In this document: piece after piece, positions 9,545 through 19,171 of the stretch
How positions within the stretch are numbered: the first letter of the stretch is position 1
Layout of the letters: each line of letters starts with the position of its first letter
Source: Abyssibacter sp036156195
GTDB taxonomy: Bacteria > Pseudomonadota > Gammaproteobacteria > Nevskiales > OUC007
Length of the DNA stretch: 64,000 bases
Assembly: GCA_036156195.1 (NCBI GenBank)
Contig: JAYZUZ010000007.1
Span: 62,001-126,000, forward strand
Direction: 5' to 3'
Made by a program: the position numbers and the translations under genes
Notes under the pieces: model-generated
The model's input: only the letters and a program-made list of their open reading frames with translations
Databases searched by the model: none
What the model was told of the DNA's origin: nothing

Positions 9545-10570
9545 CTAGCGCTCGCGCCAGCGAAACCCCCAGGCGCCCAGCGCCAGACAGACCAGACCGA
9601 TGGCGGCGAGCACCAGCAGGTGATCCAACACGGAGGCCAGCGAATCGCCATCGAGCATGACGGCACGAGCTGCTTCCAGCAGGTGCGTCAACGGAAGACA
9701 TTGCGCCAGCCAGACCACGGCGCGGGGCGCACCCTCGATCGAGAACCACACCCCGGAGACCATCATCATCGGCCAGGTCACCAGGTTCAGCAGACCATTG
9801 GCAAGTTCCTCGCTGGTCGTTCGGGCGGCAACCGCGACGCCCATGGCAATCATCGCGACCGCGCCAAGCAAGGCCACCACCAGCAGTGCCCCGTGCGAAC
9901 CTTGCACCGGAAAGCCGATTACCCACTCCGTCGCAAGAAAAACCCCACATGTCACGACCATGATGACCAGCAGCCGTGACAAGACCTGCGCGATCAGAAA
10001 CTCCGCTGCCCGGACTGGAGTGGCGCTCAGCCGCTTGAGATAGCCGGCCTTGCGGTACCGGACGATGACGTAACCGACGCCGAACAGGCAGGAAAACATC
10101 ATATTCATGCCCAGAATGCCCGGCACTAGCCAGTCGACGTAGCGGGTCTGTTCACCGGTGACTACGGCGCGTGTAAAGGGCCGCCCGGCCAGCCCCGCCA
10201 ACATCTGCTCCAACGAGTAACCCTTCGGTGAGCTGTTGTTGACCCAGTAGCGACGCGCATCAAAATCCACCAGTAAATCCAGTTGATGACGCTCCACCAG
10301 ACGCCGGGCGCGATCGCCATCCGGCTGCGGCACAAAATCCGTGAAGGCCAGCCCCATCAGCGGCTCACGATCAGGTGCTGGCAAGGCCGCCTCGACGGAT
10401 TCCGTCAGCACCCCGACCTTGTACAAGGACTGACCATCTCCCGAGAAAATCGTCGCCAGGCCCAGCACAAGCAGCACGGGCAGCAAGAGGTTCCAGCCCA
10501 GCGCCGAGCGATCCCGCAGAAACTCGATGTTTCGGGCTTGGGTGATTGCGACGATACGTTGGAGCTTCAT
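9545..10570 (-). CDS. ABC-2 type transporter permease
   Basis: The protein has 341 residues, with an N-terminal membrane helix (LGWNLLLPVLLVLGLATIF), a large extracytoplasmic domain (about residues 45-160) and about five C-terminal membrane helices, the last ending in LVCLALGAWGFRWRER. The segment RYRKAGYLKRLSATPV is the ABC-2 family intracellular loop. It overlaps the ATPase gene by 4 bp and together they form a two-component exporter of the NatAB/YhhJ or drug/lipid type. The substrate is unknown. Confidence 0.85.
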   Translation of the reverse strand: MKLQRIVAITQARNIEFLRDRSALGWNLLLPVLLVLGLATIFSGDGQSLYKVGVLTESVEAALPAPDREPLMGLAFTDFVPQPDGDRARRLVERHQLDLLVDFDARRYWVNNSSPKGYSLEQMLAGLAGRPFTRAVVTGEQTRYVDWLVPGILGMNMMFSCLFGVGYVIVRYRKAGYLKRLSATPVRAAEFLIAQVLSRLLVIMVVTCGVFLATEWVIGFPVQGSHGALLVVALLGAVAMIAMGVAVAARTTSEELANGLLNLVTWPMMMVSGVWFSIEGAPRAVVWLAQCLPLTHLLEAARAVMLDGDSLASVLDHLLVLAAIGLVCLALGAWGFRWRER

Positions 10571-11457
10571 GCCCGCAGCGCCTCCCCGGTCAGTTCGATG
10601 AACAAGTCTTCCAGGGTGTGCTCCCGAATCAGCAATCGCTGCAATGACGTGCCCTCACTACGCAGGGCATCCAGTGCCGCCTCGACATCCACCACCACGG
10701 ATTCCACACGATCGCCTGCTGTGCGCCAGTCACCGCCCGCGAGCTGATCCGCCGACAGCTCCGCCCGGGGCAGGCTCAACACCGCGCCGCCGAAGTGATG
10801 CGCCAGCAACTGCGAGGGCGTGCCTTCGGCAATGATGCGACCGTGGTCCATGATCGCGATGCGATCACAGAGCTGATAGGCCTCTTCCATGTAATGGGTG
10901 GTGAGCACCACCGTCGTGCCATCGGATTTGATGGCTTCGACCAGCGACCAGAAATTGCGCCTCGCCTGAGGGTCCAGCCCCGTGGTCGGTTCGTCCAGGA
11001 ACAACACGGCGGGTTGATTGATCAGCGCAATCCCGAGCAATAGGCGCTGGCGCTGTCCACCCGACAACTTGCGTGCATCGCGATCCGCCAGATCCGTGAG
11101 CGCACAGCGCCTGAGCACCTCGTCGATGGACAGCGGGTCATCATAGAGTTGGGCGAAGAGCTTCAGGTGCTCGCGCACGCTGAGAAAATCCTGCAAGGCT
11201 GTGTGCTGGAACTGAATGCCGGCCTCGCTCCTGAACCGTTCCCCCAGCGGCTCGCCCAGATACCGGACGCTGCCGCGACTCGGCGATTGGATGCCTTCCA
11301 GTAGCTCCACGGTCGTGGTCTTGCCCGCACCATTGGGCCCCAGCAGTCCCAGGCACTCGCCAACGTGGATATCCAGATCAATCCCGCGAACCGCCTCGAT
11401 AACTCCAAAATGCTTGTGCAACTGGCGCACGGACAGCGCGATGCCACCTGGATTCAC
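10567..11457 (-). CDS. ABC-2 type exporter ATP-binding protein
   Basis: The protein has 296 residues using a GTG start at 11457 preceded by AGGTGA; the frame stays open to a TTG at 11478. Walker A is GPNGAGKTTTVELLEGI, the signature is LSGGQRQRLLLG and Walker B is VLFLDEPTTGLDPQ, followed by the H-loop TTHYMEEA. The architecture is that of CcmA/NatA-like multidrug or lipid exporters. It precedes and overlaps the permease gene by 4 bp. The intergenic space to the divergent OmpA gene holds an inverted repeat at 11568-11589. Confidence 0.88.
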   Translation of the reverse strand: MNPGGIALSVRQLHKHFGVIEAVRGIDLDIHVGECLGLLGPNGAGKTTTVELLEGIQSPSRGSVRYLGEPLGERFRSEAGIQFQHTALQDFLSVREHLKLFAQLYDDPLSIDEVLRRCALTDLADRDARKLSGGQRQRLLLGIALINQPAVLFLDEPTTGLDPQARRNFWSLVEAIKSDGTTVVLTTHYMEEAYQLCDRIAIMDHGRIIAEGTPSQLLAHHFGGAVLSLPRAELSADQLAGGDWRTAGDRVESVVVDVEAALDALRSEGTSLQRLLIREHTLEDLFIELTGEALRA

Positions 11458-11567
11458 GATTTCACCTGAACTGAACAAACGAAACGATGCCCCGGCCCCG
11501 TGGCCGACAGCGTGGATTCAGCCATTTTCGGCAACAACGGGCCGTGACAGTCCAGCAAGGCTTCCCT

Positions 11568-11589
11568 AGACTAGCTTGGTGGCTAGTCT
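11568..11589. promoter_or_regulatory. Perfect 8-bp inverted repeat upstream of the OmpA-like gene
   Basis: AGACTAGC and GCTAGTCT are separated by six bases (TTGGTG), ending 37 bp before the ATG at 11627 and about 110 bp from the divergent ABC start. It could be an operator or a stabilising stem in the 5' leader; it has no T-run, so it is not a terminator. Confidence 0.4.
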
Positions 11590-11626
11590 GCAAATGGATT
11601 GCATTCACCCGAGGGAGCCTTTCCGG

Positions 11627-13093
11627 ATGATTACTCGTTTCTGCCGATACGTCGGCGCCTGCGCCCTGGCTGCTGCTGCGGCCATTCCCATGAGCGCGAC
11701 CGCGCAGGAGTATGACATCGGTTTCGATGATCGCTATTTCCTGTCCGGTAACGCCGGCTTCCTGGTCACCGACAGCGACGACCAGGACAACGGCGGCTCG
11801 GTCATGCTGACCGGAGGCAAGTTCATCGGCCACCGGACCGCAGTCGAAGCCTTTGCCAGCTATGGAGAGGTCGAGGTCGATCGCATCAGCTCGACCTACG
11901 AACGACTGGTCGCCGGCGGTCACTTTATGCTGTTCCTGAACGATGCACGTCGTGCGCGCTTCTACGGACTGCTCGGCGCGGGCCTGCACAACATCAACTT
12001 TCTTGGCGAGGAAGTCACCGGCCTGTCGTATAACGGCGGTGGCGGCATTATGTTCCGCCTCAACAACAACCTGGACCTGCGCCTGGAAGGCCAGTACCTC
12101 GTCGACCACATCGATGAGGAAGGCGTACTGGTTGAGGATGACTTCTACACCTACCGCGCCACCCTCGGCCTGCTCTACCGCATTGGCACCTGGCCGCCTC
12201 CGCCGCCGGACGCCGATGGCGATGGTGTGGCGGATCGCTTCGACGCCTGCCCCAATACACCGCCTGGCGTGCTGGTGGATGAGCGCGGTTGCGCGGTCGA
12301 TTCCGACGGTGACGGTGTGCCGGACTTCCGCGACAAGTGCCCCGGCACCCCACGCGGCGTTCCGGTCGACAACGACGGCTGCCCGCTGGACGCTGATGGT
12401 GATGGCGTGCCGGACTTCCGTGACAAGTGCCCGAATACGCCGCTGGGTGTTCCGGTGGACCGCAACGGCTGCCCACTGGACTCCGATGGTGACGGCGTAA
12501 CCGACGCCCAGGACAAATGTCCGAACACCCCGCAGGGCGTCCCTGTCGACCGCTTCGGCTGTGCCTTCGACACCGATGGCGACGGGGTTCCTGACTACAA
12601 GGACGATTGCCCGAACACCCCGCCCGGCGTGGCCGTGAACGAACGAGGCTGCTCGCTGGACCTGGATGGGGACGGCGTGCTGAACAAGGACGATCTGTGC
12701 CCGAACACCCTGCCCGGACTGGAAGTCGACAAGACAGGCTGCCCGATCCGCAATCAGGAGTTGATCCTCGACGGCGTGCACTTCGAGTTCAACAAGGCCA
12801 CCTTGCGGCCCGACGCCCGGACCATCCTGGACCGAGTCGCCAAGTCGCTGCGTGATCAGGTTGATGTGAAGGCCGAGATCGCCGGGCACACCGACTCGAT
12901 TGGTTCGGCCGCTTACAACCAGAAACTGTCTCAGGAGCGCGCAGCCTCCGTACGCAGCTATCTGGTCAGCAAGGGCGTGAGCGCAGAGAATCTGATCTCC
13001 AATGGCTACGGCGAAACACAGCCAATCGCAACCAACGACACGGAAGACGGGCGTGCCCGCAACCGTCGCGTGGAACTGCGCTTGGCCGAGTAA
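11627..13093 (+). CDS. OmpA-family outer membrane protein with six thrombospondin type 3-like calcium repeats
   Basis: The protein has 488 residues. ATG 11627 gives a classic signal peptide (MITRFCRYVGACALAAAA, cleavage after ATA); the upstream extension to 11576 is not needed. Residues about 25-185 form a predicted eight-strand beta-barrel. Residues about 190-375 contain six repeats of the type DSDGDGVPDFRDKCPxTPxGV with D-x-D-x-D calcium loops and regularly placed Cys. Residues about 385-488 are the OmpA peptidoglycan-binding domain (HFEFNKATLRPDA, AGHTDSIGSAAYNQKLSQ, NRRVELRL). It anchors the outer membrane to the wall. A strong terminator follows. Confidence 0.92.
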   Translation: MITRFCRYVGACALAAAAAIPMSATAQEYDIGFDDRYFLSGNAGFLVTDSDDQDNGGSVMLTGGKFIGHRTAVEAFASYGEVEVDRISSTYERLVAGGHFMLFLNDARRARFYGLLGAGLHNINFLGEEVTGLSYNGGGGIMFRLNNNLDLRLEGQYLVDHIDEEGVLVEDDFYTYRATLGLLYRIGTWPPPPPDADGDGVADRFDACPNTPPGVLVDERGCAVDSDGDGVPDFRDKCPGTPRGVPVDNDGCPLDADGDGVPDFRDKCPNTPLGVPVDRNGCPLDSDGDGVTDAQDKCPNTPQGVPVDRFGCAFDTDGDGVPDYKDDCPNTPPGVAVNERGCSLDLDGDGVLNKDDLCPNTLPGLEVDKTGCPIRNQELILDGVHFEFNKATLRPDARTILDRVAKSLRDQVDVKAEIAGHTDSIGSAAYNQKLSQERAASVRSYLVSKGVSAENLISNGYGETQPIATNDTEDGRARNRRVELRLAE

Positions 13094-13117
13094 CCGACGC
13101 GGGTCAGCGTGATACCA

Positions 13118-13148
13118 GCCCGGGTGGCTTCCACCCGGGCTTTTTTTT
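13118..13148 (+). terminator. Rho-independent terminator after the OmpA-like gene
   Basis: A 10-bp stem (GCCCGGGTGG / CCACCCGGGC) with a CTT loop is followed by eight T. It lies 25 bp after the OmpA stop and before the next start at 13169. Confidence 0.92.
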
Positions 13149-13168
13149 GGGCACCATCCAGTGACGTC

Positions 13169-15283
13169 ATGCCCGACTACGGCACGCCATGCCCCGTGGC
13201 CAATGGCAACATCCGGCACCCGGATCGGAGTAGCAACCCCATCAGTCTTTCCAGCCTTTCAGACGTCGCAACCGGCCTGCACGAAGCCGAGCAGGACGCG
13301 GGATCCGTCCGCGTGTTGTTGCTGGCCAGTGATCCTGATGTCGGACAACTCATTCAGCGTGAGCTGCGTAACCGCGGCGTGTCGGTGTATGTCCTGCAAC
13401 GCCGGCTGGACGACGACCTGACGGTTTGCATCCGTAGCGAACACCCGCTGCTGCTAATCATCGATCCCTCGCTGGAGATCGACACCGTCGCCTGGTGCGA
13501 AACAGCGCGCGCCACCGACCCCATGCTATCCGTCCTGCTGCTGGACGGCCCCACCGACGTACCGGTGGCGGACACCCTCATGGCGCACGATGCGCGCGAC
13601 TGGTTGCGCTCCCAGCAACCCGACACGCTGGCCTTTGTGCTGGCCCGCGAAATCGCTTTTGCCAAGACGCGTCGCAGCCTGGCCCAGCGCGAGCAGGAAA
13701 CACGCCTACTTCAAGCACAGCAGCGCGTCTTACTCCGCGACATGGGCGTAGCCATCGCGATGGTCAGCGACGGTGTAGTCATCGAGGCGAACGAACCCTT
13801 TGCACAGCTTGTGGGCGAAACCGATCCGGAAGCCCTGCCTCTTCTTGACCTGGTGGATCCTGCCCATCAGACGGAAGTGCGCGACACCCTGGCCGCCCTG
13901 CTGAAGGACAAGTTGCCATCCGCTGAACTCACCCTGCAGTTTTCCGGCAGCAGCCGCCCTTTGCGCGTGGCCCTGCGTCGCCTGGAAAGAGATGGGGAGC
14001 CCTGTATCGAGCTCGTCGGGACACCCAGCCGTGAACGGAGCGAACCGCAGCTAGGCGTCAGAGCACGCCTGATCGCTGAAGCCAACCATGCCGCTCATGA
14101 CGGTTCCACCGACGTCTTGGCCATACTGGAAATCCGCATTCTGGAGACCGAAGCCCTGGAAGCCGAACTGGGCTTTAGTGAGTTCGGCGAACTCCTGGAG
14201 GCCTGCGAGCATTTTCTGCGTTCGCTGCTGGATGGCGATGACAGGCTCTATCACATTGCGCCAGGGCGCAAAATCGTGCTTTACCGACGTGCCACCACCC
14301 GGCGCCTGAAATCCACCGCTGATGAGTGGATGAGCAGCCTGGCCGATACCATTTTTCGTACGCAAACCCATCAAATGCACTTGCGCATGGCTGCCGTCGG
14401 CTTTGCCAACGAGCTGCACGAAGATGCCGGCGTGTGCTTGGGCCGCACAGCCCGGCAATTTGCGGAGTCTCCACCAGAAGCCGGCGAGGTGGTGCTGCTG
14501 GAGTCCGATGACGCCGATCTCAAACGTCGCAAGTCGGAACTGGCCTGGCGCAAGCGCATCGAGGCGGGGCTGCGTGACGGCGGCTTCTCACTCAGCTACA
14601 TGCCGATTCTCAAGCTTGATGACACCGAGGAGCAGCAATACGACGCTCTGCTCCGACTGTCTTCCAAGGACGGCAAAGAATTCCAGGCCCGCGACTTTAT
14701 CCAGGTCGCCGAACGCACAGGGCTCATCGTGGACCTGGACCGCTGCGTCGTCGACATTGCCATCGACCTGCTCATGCAACGGCGACGCGAACAAGGCGCC
14801 CCGATGCGCCTGTTCGTCAAACTCTCTGAGCAAACCGTCGCCCAGCCGCAGGCTTTTCTCCACTGGCTGCGTGTCCGCTTGGTTGGCAAGCCGGACGCGT
14901 ATCGCCAAATTGTTTTCAATCTGCAGGAGTCCTTTCTGCAGAATCGCCTCGACCAGGCCATCGAGTTGTGTGACGGCATCCGTCACTTCGGCGCAGGCAT
15001 CAGCATCGACTACTTCGGGACCGACGAGCGCTCCGGGGAACTGCTGGACGAACTGCTACCCGATTTCGTCAAACTCCATGCCAGCTTTACCCAGGCGGTC
15101 TCCCAACCTGGCGCCAGCCAGAACCAGATGCGCACCATTATCGACAAGGCCCGCGATGAACGGGTCGAAGTCATCGCCCAGCGTGTCGAGGATGCCGAGA
15201 CCATGGCCGCACTGTGGCAGATGGGTGTTGGCTACGTGCAGGGCTTTCATATCAAGGGCCCGGACCCGTCCGGCCTGGAATAA
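13169..15283 (+). CDS. FimX-like REC-PAS-degenerate GGDEF-degenerate EAL protein
   Basis: The protein has 704 residues, close to FimX of Pseudomonas (about 690). The frame is open back to 13109 inside the terminator, so ATG 13169 is preferred; the ribosome site is weak. Domains in order: receiver-like (about 45-165), PAS (about 190-290), GGDEF-like (about 310-440) in which the active-site loop reads APGRK, and EAL-like (about 465-700). In the EAL part the motif is DALLRL, the asparagine of the next motif is Lys (VKLSEQ), ExTES is NLQES, DDFG is DYFG, and the catalytic EGVE is QRVE. Both cyclase and phosphodiesterase activity are probably lost. By analogy with FimX it may be a c-di-GMP sensor, possibly for type IV pili; that is inference. 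Confidence 0.8.
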   Translation: MPDYGTPCPVANGNIRHPDRSSNPISLSSLSDVATGLHEAEQDAGSVRVLLLASDPDVGQLIQRELRNRGVSVYVLQRRLDDDLTVCIRSEHPLLLIIDPSLEIDTVAWCETARATDPMLSVLLLDGPTDVPVADTLMAHDARDWLRSQQPDTLAFVLAREIAFAKTRRSLAQREQETRLLQAQQRVLLRDMGVAIAMVSDGVVIEANEPFAQLVGETDPEALPLLDLVDPAHQTEVRDTLAALLKDKLPSAELTLQFSGSSRPLRVALRRLERDGEPCIELVGTPSRERSEPQLGVRARLIAEANHAAHDGSTDVLAILEIRILETEALEAELGFSEFGELLEACEHFLRSLLDGDDRLYHIAPGRKIVLYRRATTRRLKSTADEWMSSLADTIFRTQTHQMHLRMAAVGFANELHEDAGVCLGRTARQFAESPPEAGEVVLLESDDADLKRRKSELAWRKRIEAGLRDGGFSLSYMPILKLDDTEEQQYDALLRLSSKDGKEFQARDFIQVAERTGLIVDLDRCVVDIAIDLLMQRRREQGAPMRLFVKLSEQTVAQPQAFLHWLRVRLVGKPDAYRQIVFNLQESFLQNRLDQAIELCDGIRHFGAGISIDYFGTDERSGELLDELLPDFVKLHASFTQAVSQPGASQNQMRTIIDKARDERVEVIAQRVEDAETMAALWQMGVGYVQGFHIKGPDPSGLE

Positions 15284-15561
15284 CCACCGCACGTCGGTCG
15301 CGCTTGATCAGCCGTTGGTCGTCCGGGCTTTGTTTCGGGAGAAACTGCCGCGCAGGATGATTGGCGCAAGCAAGTGAAATTTCAGGACTTCCGACGCCTG
15401 CGACCCGTGTCACACGTCGCTCGAAGCTTCTGGCGCAACTCCCGAGATCACCGGCGTTTTCCTACACTGGTGGCCGTGAATTCCTGGTAAACATGCTAGT
15501 CTTCACTGAACGACGATTACCCACGTCTTCGTCAGGACTTGGGCAACCGGAGAGAACCCCC

Positions 15562-17766
15562 ATGACGTCAGTTTTACGCTCCCTAATTGTTCTTGTCGCA
15601 GCCGGCAGCTTCGTGGCGTGCAGTGGCGAGGTTCGCAGCCCGGATTTCACACCGCAGCTGGACCGGATCACGGTCAGCCCGACGCCGCTGAGCATCGCCG
15701 AGGGCACGACCCGGCAGCTGACGGCCACCGGCTTCTACACCACGCCGCCCGCTGACGGAAACACCTTCACCCAAATCGACATTACCGGCCAGGTCAGCTG
15801 GTCGAGCGCCGATGCGAGCTTTGTTGCTGTCAGCGCCGCCGGAGTGGTCTCTGGCGAAGCCGTGACATCCTCGGCGATTGACGTGACAGCATCGCTGGAT
15901 GGCAAATCAGGGGTCTCCCGTGTTTCGGTGGTTGCCGGCGTCATTTCTTCAGTGACCGTCTACGCCTCCGGAAACTGCACGGGTCCAATCGCCCGTTCCA
16001 CGATCTCCCAGGATGGCAGCGGCCAACTCAGTGCCGAAGCGCGCTTTGAGGACCCCACCACGGGCAACCCCCTGCCCGCGCTGACTCAGTGCCTTCGTTC
16101 TGAAGTCAGCTGGGTCAGCGCCGACCCATCCACGGTCTGCGTCGAATCTGCAGATTCGCCAACCCTGTGCCCCGGCCTGGAGACAGAGGGTCGGGACCCG
16201 GTCCCTGGCCGCCTGTGGGGTCAAGCATTTGACGACGAAGGGGTTGCCGTTACCGCCACGTTTACTCAGGAAAGCGGCGCCTCGGCTTCGGACGCGATTC
16301 CCGTCTTCGTGACCGACGCAGTGCTGCAGAGTATTTACCTTTGTCCGGACGTCGGTTCGCCGACAGCCTGCTTGGCGGGCGCTAACACCTCGCGTGGCAC
16401 CACCGTCCCGTTCCGGATCTACGGCCTGTTCTCCGACGGCCTTTGCCGTGATGTCACGGGGCTGGCGGGTGAGCCGCCCTCATCGCTGCGTGGCAACCCC
16501 GAAATCAACGTCGCACCGGCCAACGCCACCACCGTGTTGACCGTCGGCGGGTACAAGCAAGCCTCTGGCGTTCCCGTTACCGTGGCGCCGGCAACCGCCG
16601 ACACCACTGCCGAAGCCGGCACGCCCATCTCCTTTGATGCCTCCCAGGCTGTGGATGCGGCGTTCTGTCAGGACCCCGGCAGCTTTACACCCGATGTCGC
16701 GGCCGAAGCGGCGGTCAATATTCAGGCAACCGTCCCCGGTCAGCCCAGTCTGAATTCGATTAGCACGGTTGCAGTCCTGCCCACCGAAATCGCGGGCATC
16801 TACATCTGTCCCGAAGATCGACAGAGCGAAAACAGTTGCGTCCGCTGCCCAGACACGGACGCGGAGGATGACCAGGCCACGCGTGATGCCTGCTACATCG
16901 GCACCACCGACACCCCGGTCCAGGTCGGCGAAGGTCTGCAGCGTGACTTCCTGGCCTTTGCCATCATCTCTGACGGTAGCTTCCAGGACTTCACCGCCAA
17001 TGAGGACCTGACCTGGCTTGTTCAGGCGGAAGAAGATCAACTCATCACCAACACCGCTGATCTGGCGAATATCGAAAACGGTGATGACGTCGATGGTGAC
17101 GGCGACACGACCGAAGGCCGCCTCACCCTGACCGCCAACGCCACCGATGTGTGTGAAACGGCCGGTGTCTCGCCCTGTGATGTCATCGTCGGCGCCCAGT
17201 ATCAGGTCACGCAGGACATCATTTTTGCCGATGCGCTCACGGCGACCATCCTGGGTGTACTGCCCACGAATATTGTCGTGACTTCAGACCCTGGGGACGG
17301 CTGCATCGCCTCTGGCCTGGGCAATACCTTGCCCATCGGCATCCCTGGCGTGCTTGAGGCGACCACGGCGCAGCTCAGCGCTGCCGTCAGCATCACCCTG
17401 CTGGACGAAAACGATCAGCCCGTGCCCGGCAGTGAGTTCGTTGAGACGAACTTCCCGGTGAACTGGGACGATCCGGTCGAAGGTACCTGGGACAATGCGA
17501 ACGATACTTGCGTCGAAGGTGGCACCGGATTCGGCTCTCCCGTCACCGTCAATAATGACGGCCTGGTCGAACCGCAACCGCTGGTGACGGGCACGGCCTG
17601 CGTGACCGGGTCGATTCGTGATGACATGGGCAACGTGATCGATCCACCAGGCGACGACACGGACGCCTTGATTGACGGCGGTACCATCACGGTAGACACC
17701 CTCGCTGCGCTCCAGCTCGCTTGCAGTATCGGAGACGGCTTCGACTCGGATGAACCGAGCCCGTAA
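15562..17766 (+). CDS. Cys-rich lipoprotein with bacterial Ig-like (Big2) domains
   Basis: The protein has 734 residues from ATG 15562, preceded by GGAGAGAACCCCC. The lipobox is GSFVAC-SGE. Residues about 30-130 form a Big2-like domain (LDRITVSPTPLSIAEGTTRQL, VSWSSADASFVAVSAAGVVSG). At least two more divergent Ig-like repeats follow, each beginning with a strand that carries a Cys (SVTVYASGNC, SIYLCPDVG, GIYICPEDRQS), so disulfides are likely. The C-terminus is acidic (FDSDEPSP). The protein is probably outer-membrane and surface- or periplasm-facing. Its stop is directly followed by the ATG of the SIMPL gene, so the two are probably co-translated. The function is unknown. Confidence 0.78.
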   Translation: MTSVLRSLIVLVAAGSFVACSGEVRSPDFTPQLDRITVSPTPLSIAEGTTRQLTATGFYTTPPADGNTFTQIDITGQVSWSSADASFVAVSAAGVVSGEAVTSSAIDVTASLDGKSGVSRVSVVAGVISSVTVYASGNCTGPIARSTISQDGSGQLSAEARFEDPTTGNPLPALTQCLRSEVSWVSADPSTVCVESADSPTLCPGLETEGRDPVPGRLWGQAFDDEGVAVTATFTQESGASASDAIPVFVTDAVLQSIYLCPDVGSPTACLAGANTSRGTTVPFRIYGLFSDGLCRDVTGLAGEPPSSLRGNPEINVAPANATTVLTVGGYKQASGVPVTVAPATADTTAEAGTPISFDASQAVDAAFCQDPGSFTPDVAAEAAVNIQATVPGQPSLNSISTVAVLPTEIAGIYICPEDRQSENSCVRCPDTDAEDDQATRDACYIGTTDTPVQVGEGLQRDFLAFAIISDGSFQDFTANEDLTWLVQAEEDQLITNTADLANIENGDDVDGDGDTTEGRLTLTANATDVCETAGVSPCDVIVGAQYQVTQDIIFADALTATILGVLPTNIVVTSDPGDGCIASGLGNTLPIGIPGVLEATTAQLSAAVSITLLDENDQPVPGSEFVETNFPVNWDDPVEGTWDNANDTCVEGGTGFGSPVTVNNDGLVEPQPLVTGTACVTGSIRDDMGNVIDPPGDDTDALIDGGTITVDTLAALQLACSIGDGFDSDEPSP

Positions 17767-18474
17767 ATGAGTGATCGCATCCTGGCCGGCGGCCTACTCG
17801 CCGCCGGCCTGGTGATCGCAGCCTGGATACTTGCCCCGGCGCTCCACAGCATCGGCCAGTCGGACCACTACGTGGAGGTCAAGGGGCTGGCGGAACGCGA
17901 GGTCCCCGCTAACCTGGCCATCTGGCCACTGGTCTACTCCGCGACGGGGAATGACCTGCCACAGGTGCAGGCCACCATCGAACAGGATGCCGAGCGCATT
18001 CTCGCGTTTCTCGTGGCTCAGGGTTTCGAGCCCGATGACATCTCCCGCTCGCCACCCCGAATCACCGACAAGCTCTCCCAGCAGTACGGAGGCGATGGCG
18101 CCGTGCGCGGCAGTCGCTACACAGCCGAGGCCACGGTACTCCTGCGCACCGAACAGATTCAGCCGTTGCGCCGCGCACAACAACAGGCGGGCGAGTTGGT
18201 CCGCTCGGGTGTGGTGCTCATGCATCAGTGGGGCGCACAAACCCAGTTCCTCTATACCGACCTCAACGCGATCAAGCCGGACATGATCGCCGAGGCCACC
18301 CGCAATGGGCGGGAGGCGGCGGCCCGCTTCGCCGAGGACTCGGGAGCGACGGTGGGACGGTTGCTCCGCGCCCGCCAGGGCCTGTTCTCCATTACAGACC
18401 GCGACCCCTATTCACCTGAGATCAAGCGAATTCGGGTGGTCTCCACCCTGGAATACCAGCTCGTTGATGACTGA
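17767..18474 (+). CDS. SIMPL domain (DUF541) periplasmic protein
   Basis: The protein has 235 residues. An N-terminal membrane helix (LAGGLLAAGLVIAAWILAPAL) acts as an uncleaved anchor or signal. The SIMPL domain follows: VEVKGLAEREVPANLAIWPL at the start, then GFEPDDISRSPPRI, and VSTLEYQLVDD at the end. Family members such as E. coli YggE are linked to oxidative stress and form oligomeric periplasmic assemblies. It starts on the base after the stop of the Ig-like gene and overlaps the HAD gene by 8 bp. Confidence 0.85.
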   Translation: MSDRILAGGLLAAGLVIAAWILAPALHSIGQSDHYVEVKGLAEREVPANLAIWPLVYSATGNDLPQVQATIEQDAERILAFLVAQGFEPDDISRSPPRITDKLSQQYGGDGAVRGSRYTAEATVLLRTEQIQPLRRAQQQAGELVRSGVVLMHQWGAQTQFLYTDLNAIKPDMIAEATRNGREAAARFAEDSGATVGRLLRARQGLFSITDRDPYSPEIKRIRVVSTLEYQLVDD

Positions 18475-19171
18475 CACACGGCTGCAGCCTCAACACATCC
18501 AAGCGATCTCCTTCGACTTCGACGACACGCTGTGGCCGATCGAACCTGTCATTCGAGGCGCGGAAACTGCACTCAAACAGTGGTTTGCCAGCCATGCTCC
18601 CACTGTCCTGGAGCGCTATGACGACGCTGGCTTCCATGCCCTGCGCCAGCGGGTTGGCGAAGCCAACCCCGAGTTGCTTCATGACATGACCGCGCTGCGC
18701 ATCAAGATGATCCGCGTGTTACTCGACTCCGTCGGCGAATCCCCGGACCGTGCCAACGACGCCTTCGAGGTCTTCTATGCCGCCCGCAATGCCGTCACGT
18801 GTTACGAGGACGTCGAGCAAGGGCTGAGACGACTCGCCGGACGCTTTCGCCTTGTGGGCCTGACGAACGGCAATGGCCGTCCTGCGCCGCGTGAGGGCCT
18901 GGAGTACCTGGAACACACGATCTACGCCCGGGACGTGGGCTGTGCCAAGCCGGATCCACGCATCTTCGCGCACACTGCGGCGTATCTGGGCCTGGAACCC
19001 CATGCGATTCTCCATGTGGGTGACCATCCGGACGCCGATGTCCTGGGTGCTCGCGCGGCGGGGTTTCAGGCGGTCTGGCTGAGCCACCGGCAGGGGGCCT
19101 GGCCGATCACAGCCAAGGCGCCAGTCACCGTGCAATGCCTCAACGAACTGGCCGACCGGCTCGGCGCCTGA
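18467..19171 (+). CDS. HAD-superfamily phosphatase (YigB-like)
   Basis: The protein has 234 residues from ATG 18467, inside the end of the SIMPL gene. HAD motif I is FDFDDTLWPIEPVI (nucleophile and acid/base Asp), motif II is LTNGNG, motif III has the Lys in GCAKPDPRIF, and motif IV is HVGDHPDADVLGARAAG. The cap domain lies between residues about 20 and 100. The start closely resembles E. coli YigB, an FMN phosphatase of riboflavin metabolism, but the substrate cannot be read from sequence. It is cytoplasmic. Confidence 0.88.
   Translation: MTDTRLQPQHIQAISFDFDDTLWPIEPVIRGAETALKQWFASHAPTVLERYDDAGFHALRQRVGEANPELLHDMTALRIKMIRVLLDSVGESPDRANDAFEVFYAARNAVTCYEDVEQGLRRLAGRFRLVGLTNGNGRPAPREGLEYLEHTIYARDVGCAKPDPRIFAHTAAYLGLEPHAILHVGDHPDADVLGARAAGFQAVWLSHRQGAWPITAKAPVTVQCLNELADRLGA

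Noticed and set aside
11462..13219. 585-codon open frame on the minus strand opposite the OmpA-like gene
   Set aside because: It comes from low stop frequency in GC-rich, repeat-rich DNA; the plus-strand protein has clear domains and a signal peptide, and the minus product has none.
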